Notes: generated by a model not told the origin, from the sequence alone. A DNA stretch of 64,000 nucleotides from Paralvinella palmiformis (GCA_025642065.1 JAODUP010000436.1:1-64000), one strand, 5' to 3'. Shown: positions 1-12,665, counted from the stretch's first letter. Program-made: numbers and translations.

Positions 1-1015
1 TAAAATCTACACAGATGCCAGTGTCCCCAGGAGGGAAAATCTGCCTGGGCCTGTTTTGTGGGGGAGACTCCGAAATCCCTGTGGAAGACTCCCCGACCAC
101 ACACCAATCACTCTAGCAGAACTTCACGCCATACACGCCGCCCTCGCATGGCGAGAGGCACAAGACAGACACGAAGACACAATCATACACTCAGACTCGA
201 TGGCAGCCATCAAAATCCTGGCACAAACTAAAACACGAACATATCCAGAAATCACAACTAAAATTATTAACTGCGCCTCTGCATTAAGCCAACGTGGCAG
301 TCTAACCACTCTACATTGGGTTCCCAGCCACACAAATATCGAGGGTAATGAATGAGCCGACGCTCTGGCCAACGAAGCCACTAACCTAACCAACATCCTA
401 CCCACAGAACAGACACCAGGTGCCTACAAACACATAATAACAGAATATCTTCACAAACAAATAACACCAAATCAAGACACAGCCAAATTAAGTACATGGT
501 ACAATAAAACCATTGTGCCCGGCATTCACATCATAAATAACAGAATAGCAGACGTACACATACGCCGCCTCCGCTGCTGGGTGTACACAAAAAGCTTTGT
601 CGGCCCAAATAATAAAGCACTCTGCTTACATTGCAATCAAAACTTCGACCCCGTCCACTATCTAATTAATTGTCCCGCCTTCCCAGCTTGCCGACAACCT
701 CTTAAACAACTCTTAACTCCGGCACAACACAACCTAACCGACACAGAAAAAGCAGTCATTGTAATACGCAAAGTCACAGCCACGCCACACATAATAATAC
801 CCTTATTTAAAAAAGATCCCTACATCTGGCAAAAAACAAACACACAGTAAAGTTTTTGTAAAGGTTCGGCACCGGTACGTCCGGGACCGGAACTTTACAA
901 AGTCATTTTCAGATACAGAAACTCTACGGAGAAGGACTCCACCATAGAGGCTGTGCCAAACAAGCGACAGCCTGGGGATACTCCCCCGAACTACAAGCAA
1001 GCAAGCCAAACATCT
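1..1015 (+). mobile_element. 3' end of an RNase H-bearing non-LTR retrotransposon (LINE), degraded
   Basis: Reading from base 2, the frame shows RNase H motifs IYTDAS, TLAELHAIHAAL, IHSDSMAAI and VPSHTNIEGNE, then a tail with CLHCNQNFDPVHYLINC, the Cys-His motif common at LINE ORF2 ends, stopping at 848-850. TGA at 353-355 breaks the GNE-x-AD motif. The segment around 34-85 reads better in another frame (KSAWACF), hinting at two indels. The 3' UTR follows and ends near 1,015 in a tail shared with SINE family A. RNase H LINEs belong to groups such as I or Nimb; I do not assign the clade. Confidence 0.8.
857..898 (+). repeat. Stem-loop in LINE 3' UTR
   Basis: gtaaaggttcggcaccgg is followed by a near-complementary ccgggaccggaactttac a few bases later, giving a stem of about 18 pairs with two or three mismatches directly after the ORF stop. 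LINE 3' stem-loops often serve in recognition by the reverse transcriptase. Confidence 0.55.
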
Positions 1016-1248
1016 AAACGGTGTGCCTCCAAAGACGCAAATAGTGCACGGAATATATAGCTCTAGATCAACTTTTCTTGAATGCAGGGACCGGGAAATA
1101 TGGTCTCCACGCATAGAAAACGGAACTTTCTCAACCGCAGCAAAATATGCCTTGTGATATTTGCTGGAGGGTCAAATACCTCATAAACATACAAATCCAA
1201 TAAATACTATGACCTACTCGTCACTATTATATGTATGCGTGTGTGTGT

Positions 1249-1280
<32 letters not shown>

Positions 1281-2002
1281 TAGGATACATATAGAGGGGC
1301 ACTGGCGCAGAATATCGACAACTCTAAACATCCTTTGATACCTTTGCCTCCATAAATCTAAATAAAACCATTATACCTCAATCTAAATATAAAATTTCTG
1401 CACCTCCATATATCGAAAAAAACATCCTCGGTCAAAACCAGTCAAAACCCCCTGCGATATATAGTCAAATGGTCAAAAAAAAACTCTTATGTTTAATCTT
1501 AGAGTCACTGAAGAGATTAATGTAAATGGTGTATTTACTTTGTTCAACATCCACAGAGTGGAGAAACACACATATATATAATAAAACATACAAACCACAT
1601 AAAGCATATACAATATGACAATAGTAGACATATAATATCATTATCAATTAAAATGACATAGTGAAAGATTTGACCAATATAATGAAAGAACTTGATAGTA
1701 ATTAGCAATATGTTTAAATTGTTTGATCTCAGCTACTGAAGGGATTACTGCAATTGGGGAGCCTTCAGTGAATCATGAAATAATATAATTGAAGAGCCTG
1801 ATAGTAATTAGTAATATTTATAAATTGTATGATCATCGCTACTGATTTGATAAATGTAATTGAGAACCCTCCAGTGTAGCTACTCATATTCCTTGATCAA
1901 TAATTGAGCAGTTCATTGTGAACATCAAAAGAAAGTACATGTAGCAAGTGTCATATGAGTGCTATAAATATGGTTAGGGTCTAGTCTAGGAACCACCCCC
2001 CA
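1016..2002. other. AT-rich stretch with GT run and a dispersed repeat
   Basis: A GT run (1238-1280) is followed directly by a sequence (to about 1,420) that recurs after the GT run at 13.3-13.64 kb. The rest is AT-rich, and I see no gene. Confidence 0.5.
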
Positions 2003-2345
2003 GTGAGCTCCGGTGGCCTAGTGGTTAAGCACCCGGCACTTGGTGCCAACGGTCGCAGGTTCGAACCCCGTAACAGGTCGAAACTTTTCCAGGGATTAAT
2101 TTCTCGGCTCACTACATTATGGGTGGCTGACCACGTTAAATGGCGCTGCCGTCTCCACTGAATTATTTAAAATAAAGGGGGACGTTAAAAAAACCCCTGA
2201 GGACGTAAAACACTCTGGCAGTGACTACCCTTAGGGTATTTCGGCTCCATCTTTCCGTACTGCTCCCCTGTGAGTGGTGGGGGAGGAGGTTTCTCAACCA
2301 CTCCAACATAGAGGCTGTGCTGATTAAGCGACAGCCTGGGGATAA
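2003..2345 (+). mobile_element. SINE family A copy 1
   Basis: tRNA-derived head with A-box tggcctagtggttaagc and B-box ggttcgaacccc, a body with gtggctgaccacgttaaatg, and a tail ending aagcgacagcctggggat. The last bases of the tail (ctccccgaac) are missing. Family A occurs six times in this window. Confidence 0.85.
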
Positions 2346-3035
2346 TATGATAGCTGGTAGTTATAATTGTTTCGATTGTGCATCTGATAGGGAATAAAAT
2401 AATTGTTTGCTACGCTATTTTCCACTTGGCCATAGAGTTCCCGCTTCCCAAATATTAATGCGTTTATCACAATTCCAGAATAAATATTTCTTGCCCAATA
2501 TCTTAAATTTCTATGGTTTCAAAGGATCAGTTAGTTGTTTCTCGGTCGTGTCTTGATATTTTAATTTCTTTTGAAAATTTGTGATTAGTTCCAGGGTACC
2601 ATATTTAGGATTATTGTGGACCTGACTATGACATTATGGTAAAATAGCACGTGGGTCCAATCAAATTGGGATACTGATATAATATCGCCTGTTGTTGTCT
2701 TATTAATATTTCTTAATTTCAGTTTTTACTCCGCTGTATATTACATGTAATTATTCTTTATGTAGTGTTTCTTTGTCAGAACGAACAAAGTCAGATGTGA
2801 CTTGTGGTGACTTCACTGGCGACTCTGATATTATCTCGAAGAGCCCACCCTCTTAAATGGCTATGGCAAATAATAATAATAATAATAATAACAATAATAA
2901 TAATAATAATAACAACAACAACAACAATAATAATAATAATAAATGAAATTATGAATAACTATTTAAATATAATTATTATTGTTGTTGGTGCTGATGGTTG
3001 TGGTGATGGTGGTGTTATCGTCTTTGATCGTGTTG

Positions 3036-3067
<32 letters not shown>

Positions 3068-3840
3068 GAATTTTGGAGAAACACTTAAACATTGTTTTTC
3101 ATATTTTGGTTTCTTGAACCACCTTAAATCATAGAACGAAAATCCACACAGACGCATAAGTCAAACGCTTAACGCTAATCAAAGTAATAGACGGAAACAA
3201 TTAACGCCTACAGATGAAAGTTGGTTCTTAAATTGATGATGTTATCATAACGTTCTCATGAACATATTATGATTTGCAGTTTATACTTCAAGTTATATAA
3301 AATGACTGAGTGACTGGTATTTAAAAATATATATAATTCTTCGGACATTGGTTACACCGAAGATACGTATCTGAGCAGATACTACCTAGGGAAATGAAAT
3401 AAATATTCAGAATTATGCTATATATTTATGGATGAAACATAAATTCGAACTAAGTAACGCTTAGATTCGTACATGGAGGGACTAAAGCAAAAGGAGGCAA
3501 TAAATGCGCTATAGAGCGTCTTAACCTTTTAGCTAGGTTTCTGGAAATACCATACTCCGCGTTATGGACTAAATATTCCCATGTTGTCCCCACGCGTGGT
3601 TCAACTGTATTACCACAAAATATCAGTGCACCATCATTCTCAATACCCGAAGTTTTAAGTTTTTTTATTGTCTTTGAGCTATAACTTGTTATTGTTGATT
3701 TTTATTTGTTGACACACTAGTATTAGGCGTGTAATCAACAAACTTGTAGTATTTATATTTTCTCCGAATTGCTTTCATATTTTATGACGAACTGACTTTG
3801 GTAGGTTGGCGTAATATGACTCAATTCGGTGTCCTTTATA
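2346..3840. other. Non-coding, simple repeats
   Basis: Positions 2351-2413 resemble a segment at 61.08-61.14 kb. AAT/AAC runs lie at about 2,871-2,942 and ATC runs at 3,038-3,067. No coding frame or RNA gene seen elsewhere. Confidence 0.5.
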
Positions 3841-3976
3841 GATGATTGAAGTTTACGGCCACTTTTGTCTACTTGGTAGGCTAAATAAATAGCCTGAGGG
3901 ACCTCCAAAGATAATGAAGCGAGTCAAAGATGAAACACCATTCAGATATGCCCACATCGAGATTTGAACACGGGTG
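3841..3976 (-). mobile_element. SINE family B copy, minus strand
   Basis: Reverse complement of the family B body (tttacggccacttttgt, aggtaggctaaat-like, tcaaagatgaaacacc, catatctga region) up to the B-box tcgagatttgaacacgggtg. A GT run follows where the head should be, so the tRNA-like 5' half is damaged. Confidence 0.7.
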
Positions 3977-4299
3977 TATTTGTGTGTGTGTGTGTGTGTG
4001 TGTAGGACGATCCGTGGGTGGCTTACTCGCCTTAGGTCGCATTGCATTGTACAGATATGACAGACATTAGACCCGGAACGCTGACAGCAATTTAAGGATC
4101 TAATAGATAGATACTGCAGGCTAATGAAAATTAAACGTGCTTATTCAAGTGGACCTGTTACAGCGATAAATGTGATTTCCTAAAAACTAGCAGGTCCTCG
4201 GTTCGAATCCGCTATAACCAATCGCTTACCTTTCACGTGTTAATCGGTTGATGCGAATACAAGCTGACAACCTGATGTTGAATGCTGACCAAGCGTTGT

Positions 4300-4487
4300 G
4301 GATTGTGGGTCTGTAATGAGTAAATATGGGCATCATACTCCCGCGTTCGAATCTCGGTTGAGGGCATATCTGAAGGTTGGTTCGTCTTTGACTTCGCCTC
4401 ATTACCTTCGGAGGTCGCTCGGCCCATTTAGCCCACCGTTTGCACAAAAGTGGCTGTAAAACATCAACCATCATCATCATCATCACC
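4300..4487 (+). mobile_element. SINE family B copy, plus strand, diverged head
   Basis: B-box gttcgaatctcgg, then gggcatatctgaagg, ctcggcccatttagccc, cacaaaagtggctgtaaaac and an ATC-repeat end. The A-box region is poorly kept. Confidence 0.75.
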
Positions 4488-5844
4488 TGGCAGCTGATGA
4501 CGGCGTTGGACGTTGCACGTCCGTATCTGCGAAAACACCTAGTTCCGGACCATCCATATGTAAATAAATAGATATCCGCTTTTTATACTACGTGTTTTTC
4601 GGCGTCAGGCATCACTTGGCCGTCATAATGGTTTTTGATTTGTGCAAGTAGTGGAATTAAAGATGAAGTACCATGGGCAACGTAGTCAAATGGAAGTACT
4701 CTTATATTCAGTATGTACACGTATAAGTTCTCATCTGAGAGTAAAACCACTTAGAATATTATCGATGTTATGCTATAACAAGTGCTGATGAGAAGGGGAT
4801 TAAAGGGAACCATTTTCAGCAAATTGTGAGTAAGTGAATGAGTGAATGAGTGATTAAGTAGATGATTGCGACATTTAGCCAAGTCTCATCTGGGATAATC
4901 CCCTTAGAAATACCTAAAGCCAACTAATTCAAAGACCGAAGGATAATGTGCTACTAATTGCGATACTGAACAATGTCCTATTTCTATTTACACAGTAAAT
5001 AATTCCATAAAATGTTTAATATTTCAAACTATATTTAAATTACTTCCTCGGCATCGCGTGAAAATTAGTAATATTTGACTCTCGCTCGAGTGCTGGCGTG
5101 GCTTATTTGGTTCAATTATCAATACCAATGCTTATATTAAAGAATATTTTATAACATATAATATATTATTAACCCAGTGCCACTGTTTACGTGGTTTTAT
5201 CTATGAATATGAAATTAATATAGGAAAAAAAATTATCGCTGTTACCTGGCGCATTAAAGCGTTTCATTAACGTGTTAAATTTGTCCTCTACGTGATAATA
5301 GTAAGATTAAAAGAAGATGAAAAAAGAAAGAAAACTGGTTAAAGCGAGCTTATCTTCGGGATAACAACACGCATAATGCAAATTACTCTTAATTAACAGT
5401 CAATCTCCATTATACGATACATCCTTAATTATGTACCTAGCTATAATTATTTAACATTATAATATTTAATCTTTATGTGCTTCGATGAGTTTGTTTTCAT
5501 CCTTTCCAGAGGATAGCCTATTTTTTTCTGTTTATTCAATCTATCCTAAACATTTTTTACTGTTACTTGTCTAGTTATCCGTTTTGGTTGGTAATACCAG
5601 TTACTCTTGACACCAGAGTGCTATGGAAAACTAATGTTGAGGATACGAAGATTTTCAGGCTGTTTCAGAAGCACAACGCTGTTGATAATCTTTCAATTCA
5701 TGTAGCGTTATGTCTATCCGATCAGTTACGTTAAGCTGCATACACTCAAATTGTTGGAAACATTATGGTACTGACGCAAACAGCAGCAGTTGTCACAATT
5801 GAAAGAATACCTCCCCATCAGTGTTGAGTAAATAAGGCTATCTG

Positions 5845-5893
<49 letters not shown>

Positions 5894-5914
5894 GTGAGTG
5901 AATGAGTGAGTCTT
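4488..5914. other. Non-coding AT-rich DNA
   Basis: An AT-dinucleotide run at about 5,848-5,889, leading into GTGA repeats. I see no gene or further structure. Confidence 0.5.
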
Positions 5915-6089
5915 TCCTTGGTCTAACTGGTAGTGCGGTCGATCAAATAGTACTACCAGCTGAATTAAAATCTGGACATCGGCATGTCTGAAGGGTGTTT
6001 CATTCTTAACATCACCTCATTACCTTTGCAGGTCGATCGGCCCATTTAGCCTATCATGTGTACAACTATGGCCGTAAACATCAATCACC

Positions 6090-6093
<4 letters not shown>
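5915..6093 (+). mobile_element. SINE family B copy, plus strand
   Basis: Starts ccttggtctaactggtagtg (A-box), continues catgtctgaagggtgtttca and cggcccatttagcc, ends gccgtaaacatcaatcacca and runs into a TA microsatellite. Confidence 0.75.
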
Positions 6094-6129
<36 letters not shown>

Positions 6130-7425
6130 CATATCCAGGAGTGAGCAAGTTAACCGACTCCAAACAGTAGAGTCAAAGTGTACTGAGGTTCCACAATCAT
6201 TACACATTGTCACTTTGTCGAATTAGCAGAGGTGGTTCTATGTCTTCGCTATAAACACCATAAGCACCTAATAATAATCAACTTCACAAAAGCTATTTCG
6301 CACAGTACTTCGCAAGTTCAAATTTTCACCGAATTAATACTTATTCCAAATACAAAACCCTTGCTAGGGCAAGTACAACTCTTAATTGAAGTATAGTAGT
6401 TCATGTAGGTAAGTACAAATACGTCATTAATTCTGTACTTGAACTGAATCTTGCTTGCCATAATTGGTAAGATGATGTGTTGAACAAATACAGTGCCGTA
6501 CACCCAGTAGTCACAATCCTTTTTTAATACCATGGGCTAATTAAGGTTTTTCATCAAGCCATACAATGTATGGATGCAGATACGATTGCGCGTGTATCCA
6601 ATGGAACACACCCTTAGTCATAACAGCATCAGTGTAGTAGAGTTTTACTATTAATTTTGAGGATGCACATTCCGTAGAGTGAAAATGGTTCACAGTTTAA
6701 GGGCACTAAAGTCGGCTGTGACCTCTTTCTTTACGATAAAGACGTCGCCGTAAACAGTTTGATAAAATATTCGGGCTTTAAAAACGAGATAATGACAGAT
6801 GGGCTGTCAAATTTCTCCCCCGGGCAATGTATTCTATGCAGTTGCGCATCAAGCACGAACTGCTATCTGCGACTGGGTAGACTCGAGCCAGAAGCCCACC
6901 GTATGCCAATTCAGCACGTTACTCCTGGGTAATCGTGTTCAGCCGCAACTTTGTTGGTTGCAGTACTTAAGACTCCTGTACAATAAATAGATCGCGAGGA
7001 GACCGTGTAAGTTAGATGTTTATGAACCTTGTTAGGTGCCGAGGGCTTATTTGTCTTACTCTTCCTTATTTTTGTTGACATTTGGCTGTATACTTATAGG
7101 ATACGTAAACCACAGCCACACAGTGTCTCACACACACACACACACACACACACGCGCACGTGTATGTGTGCTACAGTAGATGGGGGGTGGCATCCCAGTA
7201 CTGATGTAGAAAATAATGTCAGAAAAGTTGACATCTTTTTTCTCTCTGTTCCCCTCAGGGCAAAAAAATTAAAGAGATCATATTTTTATATTGCAACATA
7301 ATAGTTAGGGCGTAAGCATCAACAACTAACGCAAAAGGTCTGATATCAGATCAGCCGGCTTGTAAGTGATTCATTCACATCAACAAGAACAACAACGGCA
7401 GCAACGACATACACACAAAGCAATT
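6094..7425. other. Non-coding DNA between SINEs
   Basis: TA run to about 6,126 and CA run near 7,130-7,154. Short frames exist, but none shows a recognisable domain or a splice context I would trust. Confidence 0.45.
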
Positions 7426-7615
7426 CCTCCGTAGCCAAACTTATAGCACGGTTGATCACAGATCACTACCACCTGAGTTCAAATCTCGGCGTGGTTGTGT
7501 CTAAAGGGTGTTTCATCGTTGACTTTGCCTTTGGAGGTCGCTCGGCCCATTTAGCCCACCATGTGCACAAAAGTGGCCGTAAAACATCAATCAGCATCAG
7601 CAGCATCATCATCAA
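7426..7615 (+). mobile_element. SINE family B copy, plus strand
   Basis: cctccgtagccaaacttatagc head, gttcaaatctcggcgtgg B-box, aagggtgtttcatc, ctcggcccatttagcccacc, and an end in ATC/CATCAG repeats. A 52-base TA run (7,651-7,702) follows. Confidence 0.8.
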
Positions 7616-7649
7616 CATGCGCACGCGTGCGCGTACACACACGTACGCA

Positions 7650-7705
<56 letters not shown>

Positions 7706-8477
7706 CACACATAAAACTCTCTACCCTCGAGAAGTTCCCCTAATGAATCATCCAGAGAGTGTACTCACGATTCGTGAGTATCTCTAACAGTGCCGTTTCA
7801 TATACTGGTAAAACACATCTTCACGCTGTCCTACACTCACGCGCACGCGCGCACACGTACACATTGTAAATGATAAAAACAGGCTTTAGAACCTTCCCAG
7901 TATATAGAATAAAGTGAGTGAAGCTGATATCAGTAAGATGTCAACAAAAAATGAAAACACTATTGTAAAAAGGTTTACACTTGTGTAAAGGCATTCAATC
8001 ACACAAACGAACAAAATCATATTATTTGGTATAAAAGAAAGAGATGAATAGATATTTAGATAGATAGACATACAGACAGGCAAACAGAGAGATAGACAGA
8101 GAGGGGGGTGAGAGATAGCAACATTTATGTCAGTTAATGAACACAGCACTTAGAATTAAACACCCTGACGAGGTTATTTCAGTACATATTTATAACCTGG
8201 ATATAGCTGTTTATAACTGTCAAAAAGCCACTACTAGTACTGCTACTACTACTACTACTCCAACTACTAATTTTACTATAAAATTTAAAAAAGTAATAAT
8301 AATAATAATAATAATAATATAAAACGCAACAATAGCACTGATCAGAACCAAGATACCTATGTTTGTGCGGTGCTTCCTAAGGGAATCTTCCCTCGGCCAT
8401 TTATCCCAACCGCCCACTCACAAACCCATTAATAATATTAATATCCATGATTGTATCGGTGACAGTTGCCGATGTGG

Positions 8478-8527
<50 letters not shown>

Positions 8528-10075
8528 TTGATGGGGTGTGATACAGGCCTACTTATCATGTGGAACCACGCTGTGTTTTGTGGTGTCATGTGGCCGTCTC
8601 GTATGGACCAACTTTCAGGGGAGAATCGAGTTCTGTATTTTGTGGTCGCAAATTAATATATATATATATATCTGTGTGTTTTAGTTGTGTATAATAAGGC
8701 ACAGGCACAGAGAATCTCGAACCGTGAATTCAAACTCTGGACGTTTCTTCAGGGGACTGAATCCAGAGTGGCGACTTTTCTTTCTGAGACATGTGTAATG
8801 TCTCACCAGTCCCTAAGCCGCCAAGCAAAAACAAAAACGAATCACCTACAGCCGTGGAGTTTGGGAGTAGAACACCCAAGTCAGATCACGGCAGTAGTGA
8901 GAATCTTTACAAACTCATCGTGTTTGTGACTTGATGTGATCTGATATGGAGATATTTCGTCCGTAGTTTGAGCATTTCTAACTCAGTATGAAGTATTCCA
9001 ATATTATATAAGGGTTGTATTTTTTATCTAAAATTTTATATATGACGAGTTCAATCTAAAATGTATTATGAATAACACCGAGTACTATAATGACAAACTG
9101 AAATTGTATTTTTATGATAATTCAATCTTCAAAGCTTTGTTAATGTGGAATACAATAATAATAATAATAATAATAGTTATTATTATTATTATTATTGTTG
9201 TTGTTATTATTATGAATTGTTTTCTCTCGATATCGGTTGTTCTCGGTTTTTATTATTATCTAAGATTCTTTAACACAATATGGTTATGTACGTTATTATT
9301 ATATGTAGTGTAGTTGTATGTGATATTGTCCGGTATTGCGATATACGGTACAATACGGTACCATATCAAGACATATTTGGATATGGGAATGGTGATGTTT
9401 GCATTATCTGTTGGTATATGGTATCATCTGGTGTTTGCGAGTCATATATTTACAACATCTATTACTTAATTGAATTATGTAGAAGCGTGTGGTATTAAGT
9501 GATCCTTTGTGGATAGCCAAGTTGGCGAATAGTAATAACCAGTGTTTGCCTGGCAAGTTCAAAATGCTGTTGGCCTTGCTGAAAAGATCAGCACTGTGGC
9601 CTCTGTCATCTTGTACTTAACTTCAGAATGGTTGCTGCATATTCAGTTACTCTGCACGTGATATAAACGTATTTACACAAATAAATCTACAAAATTATTC
9701 CGAAGATGTGGCTGATTATGCTCGACTTTCACAGAAATATCAACTCGGCCTACAAGGAACATATTCACGTAAAATACACCGTGATTGGCTAGTCTGCTGA
9801 CCAATCTCCGCAAATGAGGTCACGCCTATCTATGACGCTGTACTTGTGAAGTAATTCGCCCCCTTTCAGCAACTATCTAGCTGCACTAAACGGTGCAATG
9901 ATAGTATCTCATCAGTCTGAGATAGCAATTATTAGCTGGGAGGGGGGAGGGGCATGGAGCAGACATCAAATTATTCGGCCTAGGACCGAGGAAGACTGAC
10001 GTCAGTATCGAACCCTGGTATTATCAAGTGTTTTATATATATATATATATATATATGATTGTATGTATGTGTTCA
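7616..10075. other. Non-coding, microsatellite-rich
   Basis: TA run 7,651-7,702, AAT run near 8,297-8,320, GT run 8,478-8,524, ATA/ATT run 9,154-9,216 and AT run near 10,035-10,056. Around 8,680-8,715 a short stretch resembles the GT-anchored repeat of 1.28 kb. No gene seen. Confidence 0.45.
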
Positions 10076-10433
10076 GTGAGCTCCGGTGGCCTAGTGGTTA
10101 AGCACCCGGCACTTGGTGCCAATGGTCGCAGGTTCGAACCCCGTAAGAGGTCGAAACTTTTCCAGGGATTAATTTCTCGGCTCACTACATCGTGGGTGGC
10201 TGACCACGTTAAATGGCGCTGCCGTCTCCACTGAATTATTTAAAATAAAGGGGGACGTTAAAAAAACCCTGAGGACGTAAAACACTCTGGCAGTGACCAC
10301 CCTCAGGGTATTTCGGCTCCATCTTTCCGTACTGCTCCCCTGTGAGTGGTGGGGGAGGAGGTTTCTCAACCACTCCAACATAGAGGCTGTGCTGATTAAG
10401 CGACAGCCTGGGGATTCTCCCCGAACAACAAAC
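10076..10433 (+). mobile_element. SINE family A copy 2, near full length
   Basis: Complete head (gtgagctccggtggcctag), B-box ggttcgaaccccg, body, and tail through gcgacagcctggggattctc to an ACAA-type end. attgtatgt occurs just before and just after it, a probable partly decayed target-site duplication. Confidence 0.88.
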
Positions 10434-10955
10434 CATTGTATGTTTACACGACGAGGTGATATATATATACATTATTTGGGGGTGACGTTCACGCCTCACC
10501 GGTTCTTTCGATAGGAAACTCATCCAATAAAACTAGCACCAAGGAACCGTCCAAAATTAGCATTAAAACAAAACCGACTAATTATAATTAAGAGATAAGG
10601 ATGCAAGTCTGCACGACTCGAACAGGTGTTGAATTATTTTAATAGCATTCCTCGCTCTATTTTCTCTTCCATAATTCCTTTCCAACCTATCCCAATGGCT
10701 GGTTGCTTCTAGCAACTGAGGTAAACATAACAAGCAGGCGGCACTTAAATCGGTGCTGGTCGTGGTCGGTCATGATTTGCTGAATACGATAATACGGGTT
10801 CAAAGCGCAAATTAATAACGACAATCTGATAGTCACTCTATGCAAAGGGTGTTCATTGACCGCCCATTACTCCGATAATTGTTTATATCAGCGAAACGAA
10901 TTAGTTCGTTCTCTATCGTTTTCGACGAACGAAATATCAACTCCATGGCTTTGGC

Positions 10956-11305
10956 TTTGTTGTTCGGGGAGAATCCCCAGGCTGTCGCTTATTCAGCACA
11001 GCCTCTATGTTGGAGTGGTTGAGAAATCTCCTCCCCCACCACTCACAGGGGAGCAGTACGGAAAGATGGAGCCGAAATACCCTGAGGGTGGTCACTGCCA
11101 GAGTGTTTTACGTCCTAGGGGGGTTTTAATGTCCCCCTTTATTTTAAATAATTCAGTAGAGACGGCAACGCCATTTAACGTGGTCAGCCACCCATAATGT
11201 AGTGAGCCGAGAAATTAATCCCTGGAAAAGTTTCGACCTCTTACGGGGTTCGAACCTGCGACCATTGGCACCAAGTGCCGGGTGCTTAACCGCTAGGCCA
11301 CCGAA
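10956..11305 (-). mobile_element. SINE family A copy 3, minus strand
   Basis: Mirror of copy 2: starts ttgttcggggagaatcccca, ends gcttaaccgctaggccaccg. Together with copy 2 it forms a large inverted repeat separated by about 520 bases. Confidence 0.88.
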
Positions 11306-11780
11306 AGAGTTGTTTATTGGGCACACGTCAAACCCCGCGAAGCCAGCGGCTGATCTACATCAGTCTGGGGGTGAACTGTTTTATCAGTTGACAAACGTCA
11401 ATCACCTGTCAGTCGCCAACAAAGAGAAAATTATTGATATGAGTTTGTAACGAAGCCATAAATCAAGCCAAATTTGAAGCCATTACAAAACCCGTGTTTT
11501 GTGTTTGGGACGCCTCCTCCAATCCTTCGTTCAATATTGCCGAAGTAGCTCCGTCCAAAATGCCCGCGAGCTGCGCGTTACTCTCTTACGTCATCTTGAC
11601 CTTGGAGAGTTCCCTATTTTGTGATTTATTTGATCAAATAAGACGCTACCGCTCGAATACTAGCTGGGACTTGTAATCGTGAGAACGAACTCATTTTGAC
11701 GAGCATATATCGGGTCAGAAATGAAAGGAGAAATATTAAATATAAATGTTTCTGTTTTAAGACACCGTTTGGGCATAAGC

Positions 11781-11924
11781 TGGGCTAAATTGGTCAGGCC
11801 ACTCCAAAGGCAATGAGGCGAACTGAACGATGAAACACCCTTCCGACACAGCCCGTGCTGGGTTTGAAGCCATGTGCTATAGATCCGTGACCGACCGCCC
11901 TACCGGTTAGCCAATGGGAGCGCC
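11781..11924 (-). mobile_element. SINE family B copy, minus strand, diverged
   Basis: Reads tgggctaaattggtc, caatgaggcgaactgaacga, gatgaaacacccttc, cccgtgctgggtttgaa, then accggttagccaatgggagc as the head in reverse. Confidence 0.65.
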
Positions 11925-12514
11925 CTTTTAGAATCCGGTCGAAACTATTTCTAAAGTGAACTTGTTCAAAACAACTCCATGGCTCTGGTTAATAATTCAA
12001 GCTCGTCGTACCTAGAATATCCTATTTATCTTTCACAGATCAAGTCCTTAATAGCTCCACGTCTTAATTCCATCCTTAGGTGTGTGTGTGTGTGCTAAAA
12101 GAATAAATTTAAAATTAAAAAAACTGACATAATTATAGCGCACCGATTGTCCTTAATTGTTAGTTATAACTCACTGTTTTAAAATTATCTGCGGATTTTT
12201 TCAACTTTCTTATTCTGTAAATCGTTCAAGAACCATTTACTATATCTTGTGTCTGCTTCATAAATGTCATATTTGTTATCAAATCGGATGCGTCGTTTTC
12301 TATACGATACGCGGCTCATCCTTGCACACCTTTCTTGAAGAAGTATACGCCCCACAGATCTACGCCCCTAGGGGTAGCAGGAGTGATCATATTTCATTTT
12401 CCATTTTAATAATAATTAGTCATGCCCATAAGGAGTCTACTTGAAAAGGACAGAATCATATATCTAACTTTCATATATTTCGATCGATTCTTTTTATTTA
12501 CATGGGCCGTTCAG

Positions 12515-12665
12515 TCGTTAGATAACCTCCCTACAAACCTCCAGGTTCCGAGTTCGAATCCGGCTCATATCTGTGCTTGGGTAATGTATTTCCTCCGGAA
12601 GTCGGTCTTGGTGTGCCCAGTATTGAGGCTAAAATACGTGAACTCTTTGGATTTCTTGGAAAATA
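12515..12665 (+). mobile_element. Possible third SINE type (family C)
   Basis: tRNA-like B-box gagttcgaatccggctcata, followed by a body with attgaggctaaaatacgtgaa. A similar order (gccggctcatagttgtg, gcgctgaggttaaata) recurs at 22.9-23.04 kb, so these are probably copies of one tRNA-derived family. Confidence 0.45.

Noticed and set aside
4150..4218. Possible tRNA gene ending ggttcgaatccgctataacc
   Set aside because: The acceptor ends can pair roughly (gttacag with ctataac), but there is no D-arm and the T-stem is poor. More likely a SINE head or tRNA relic.
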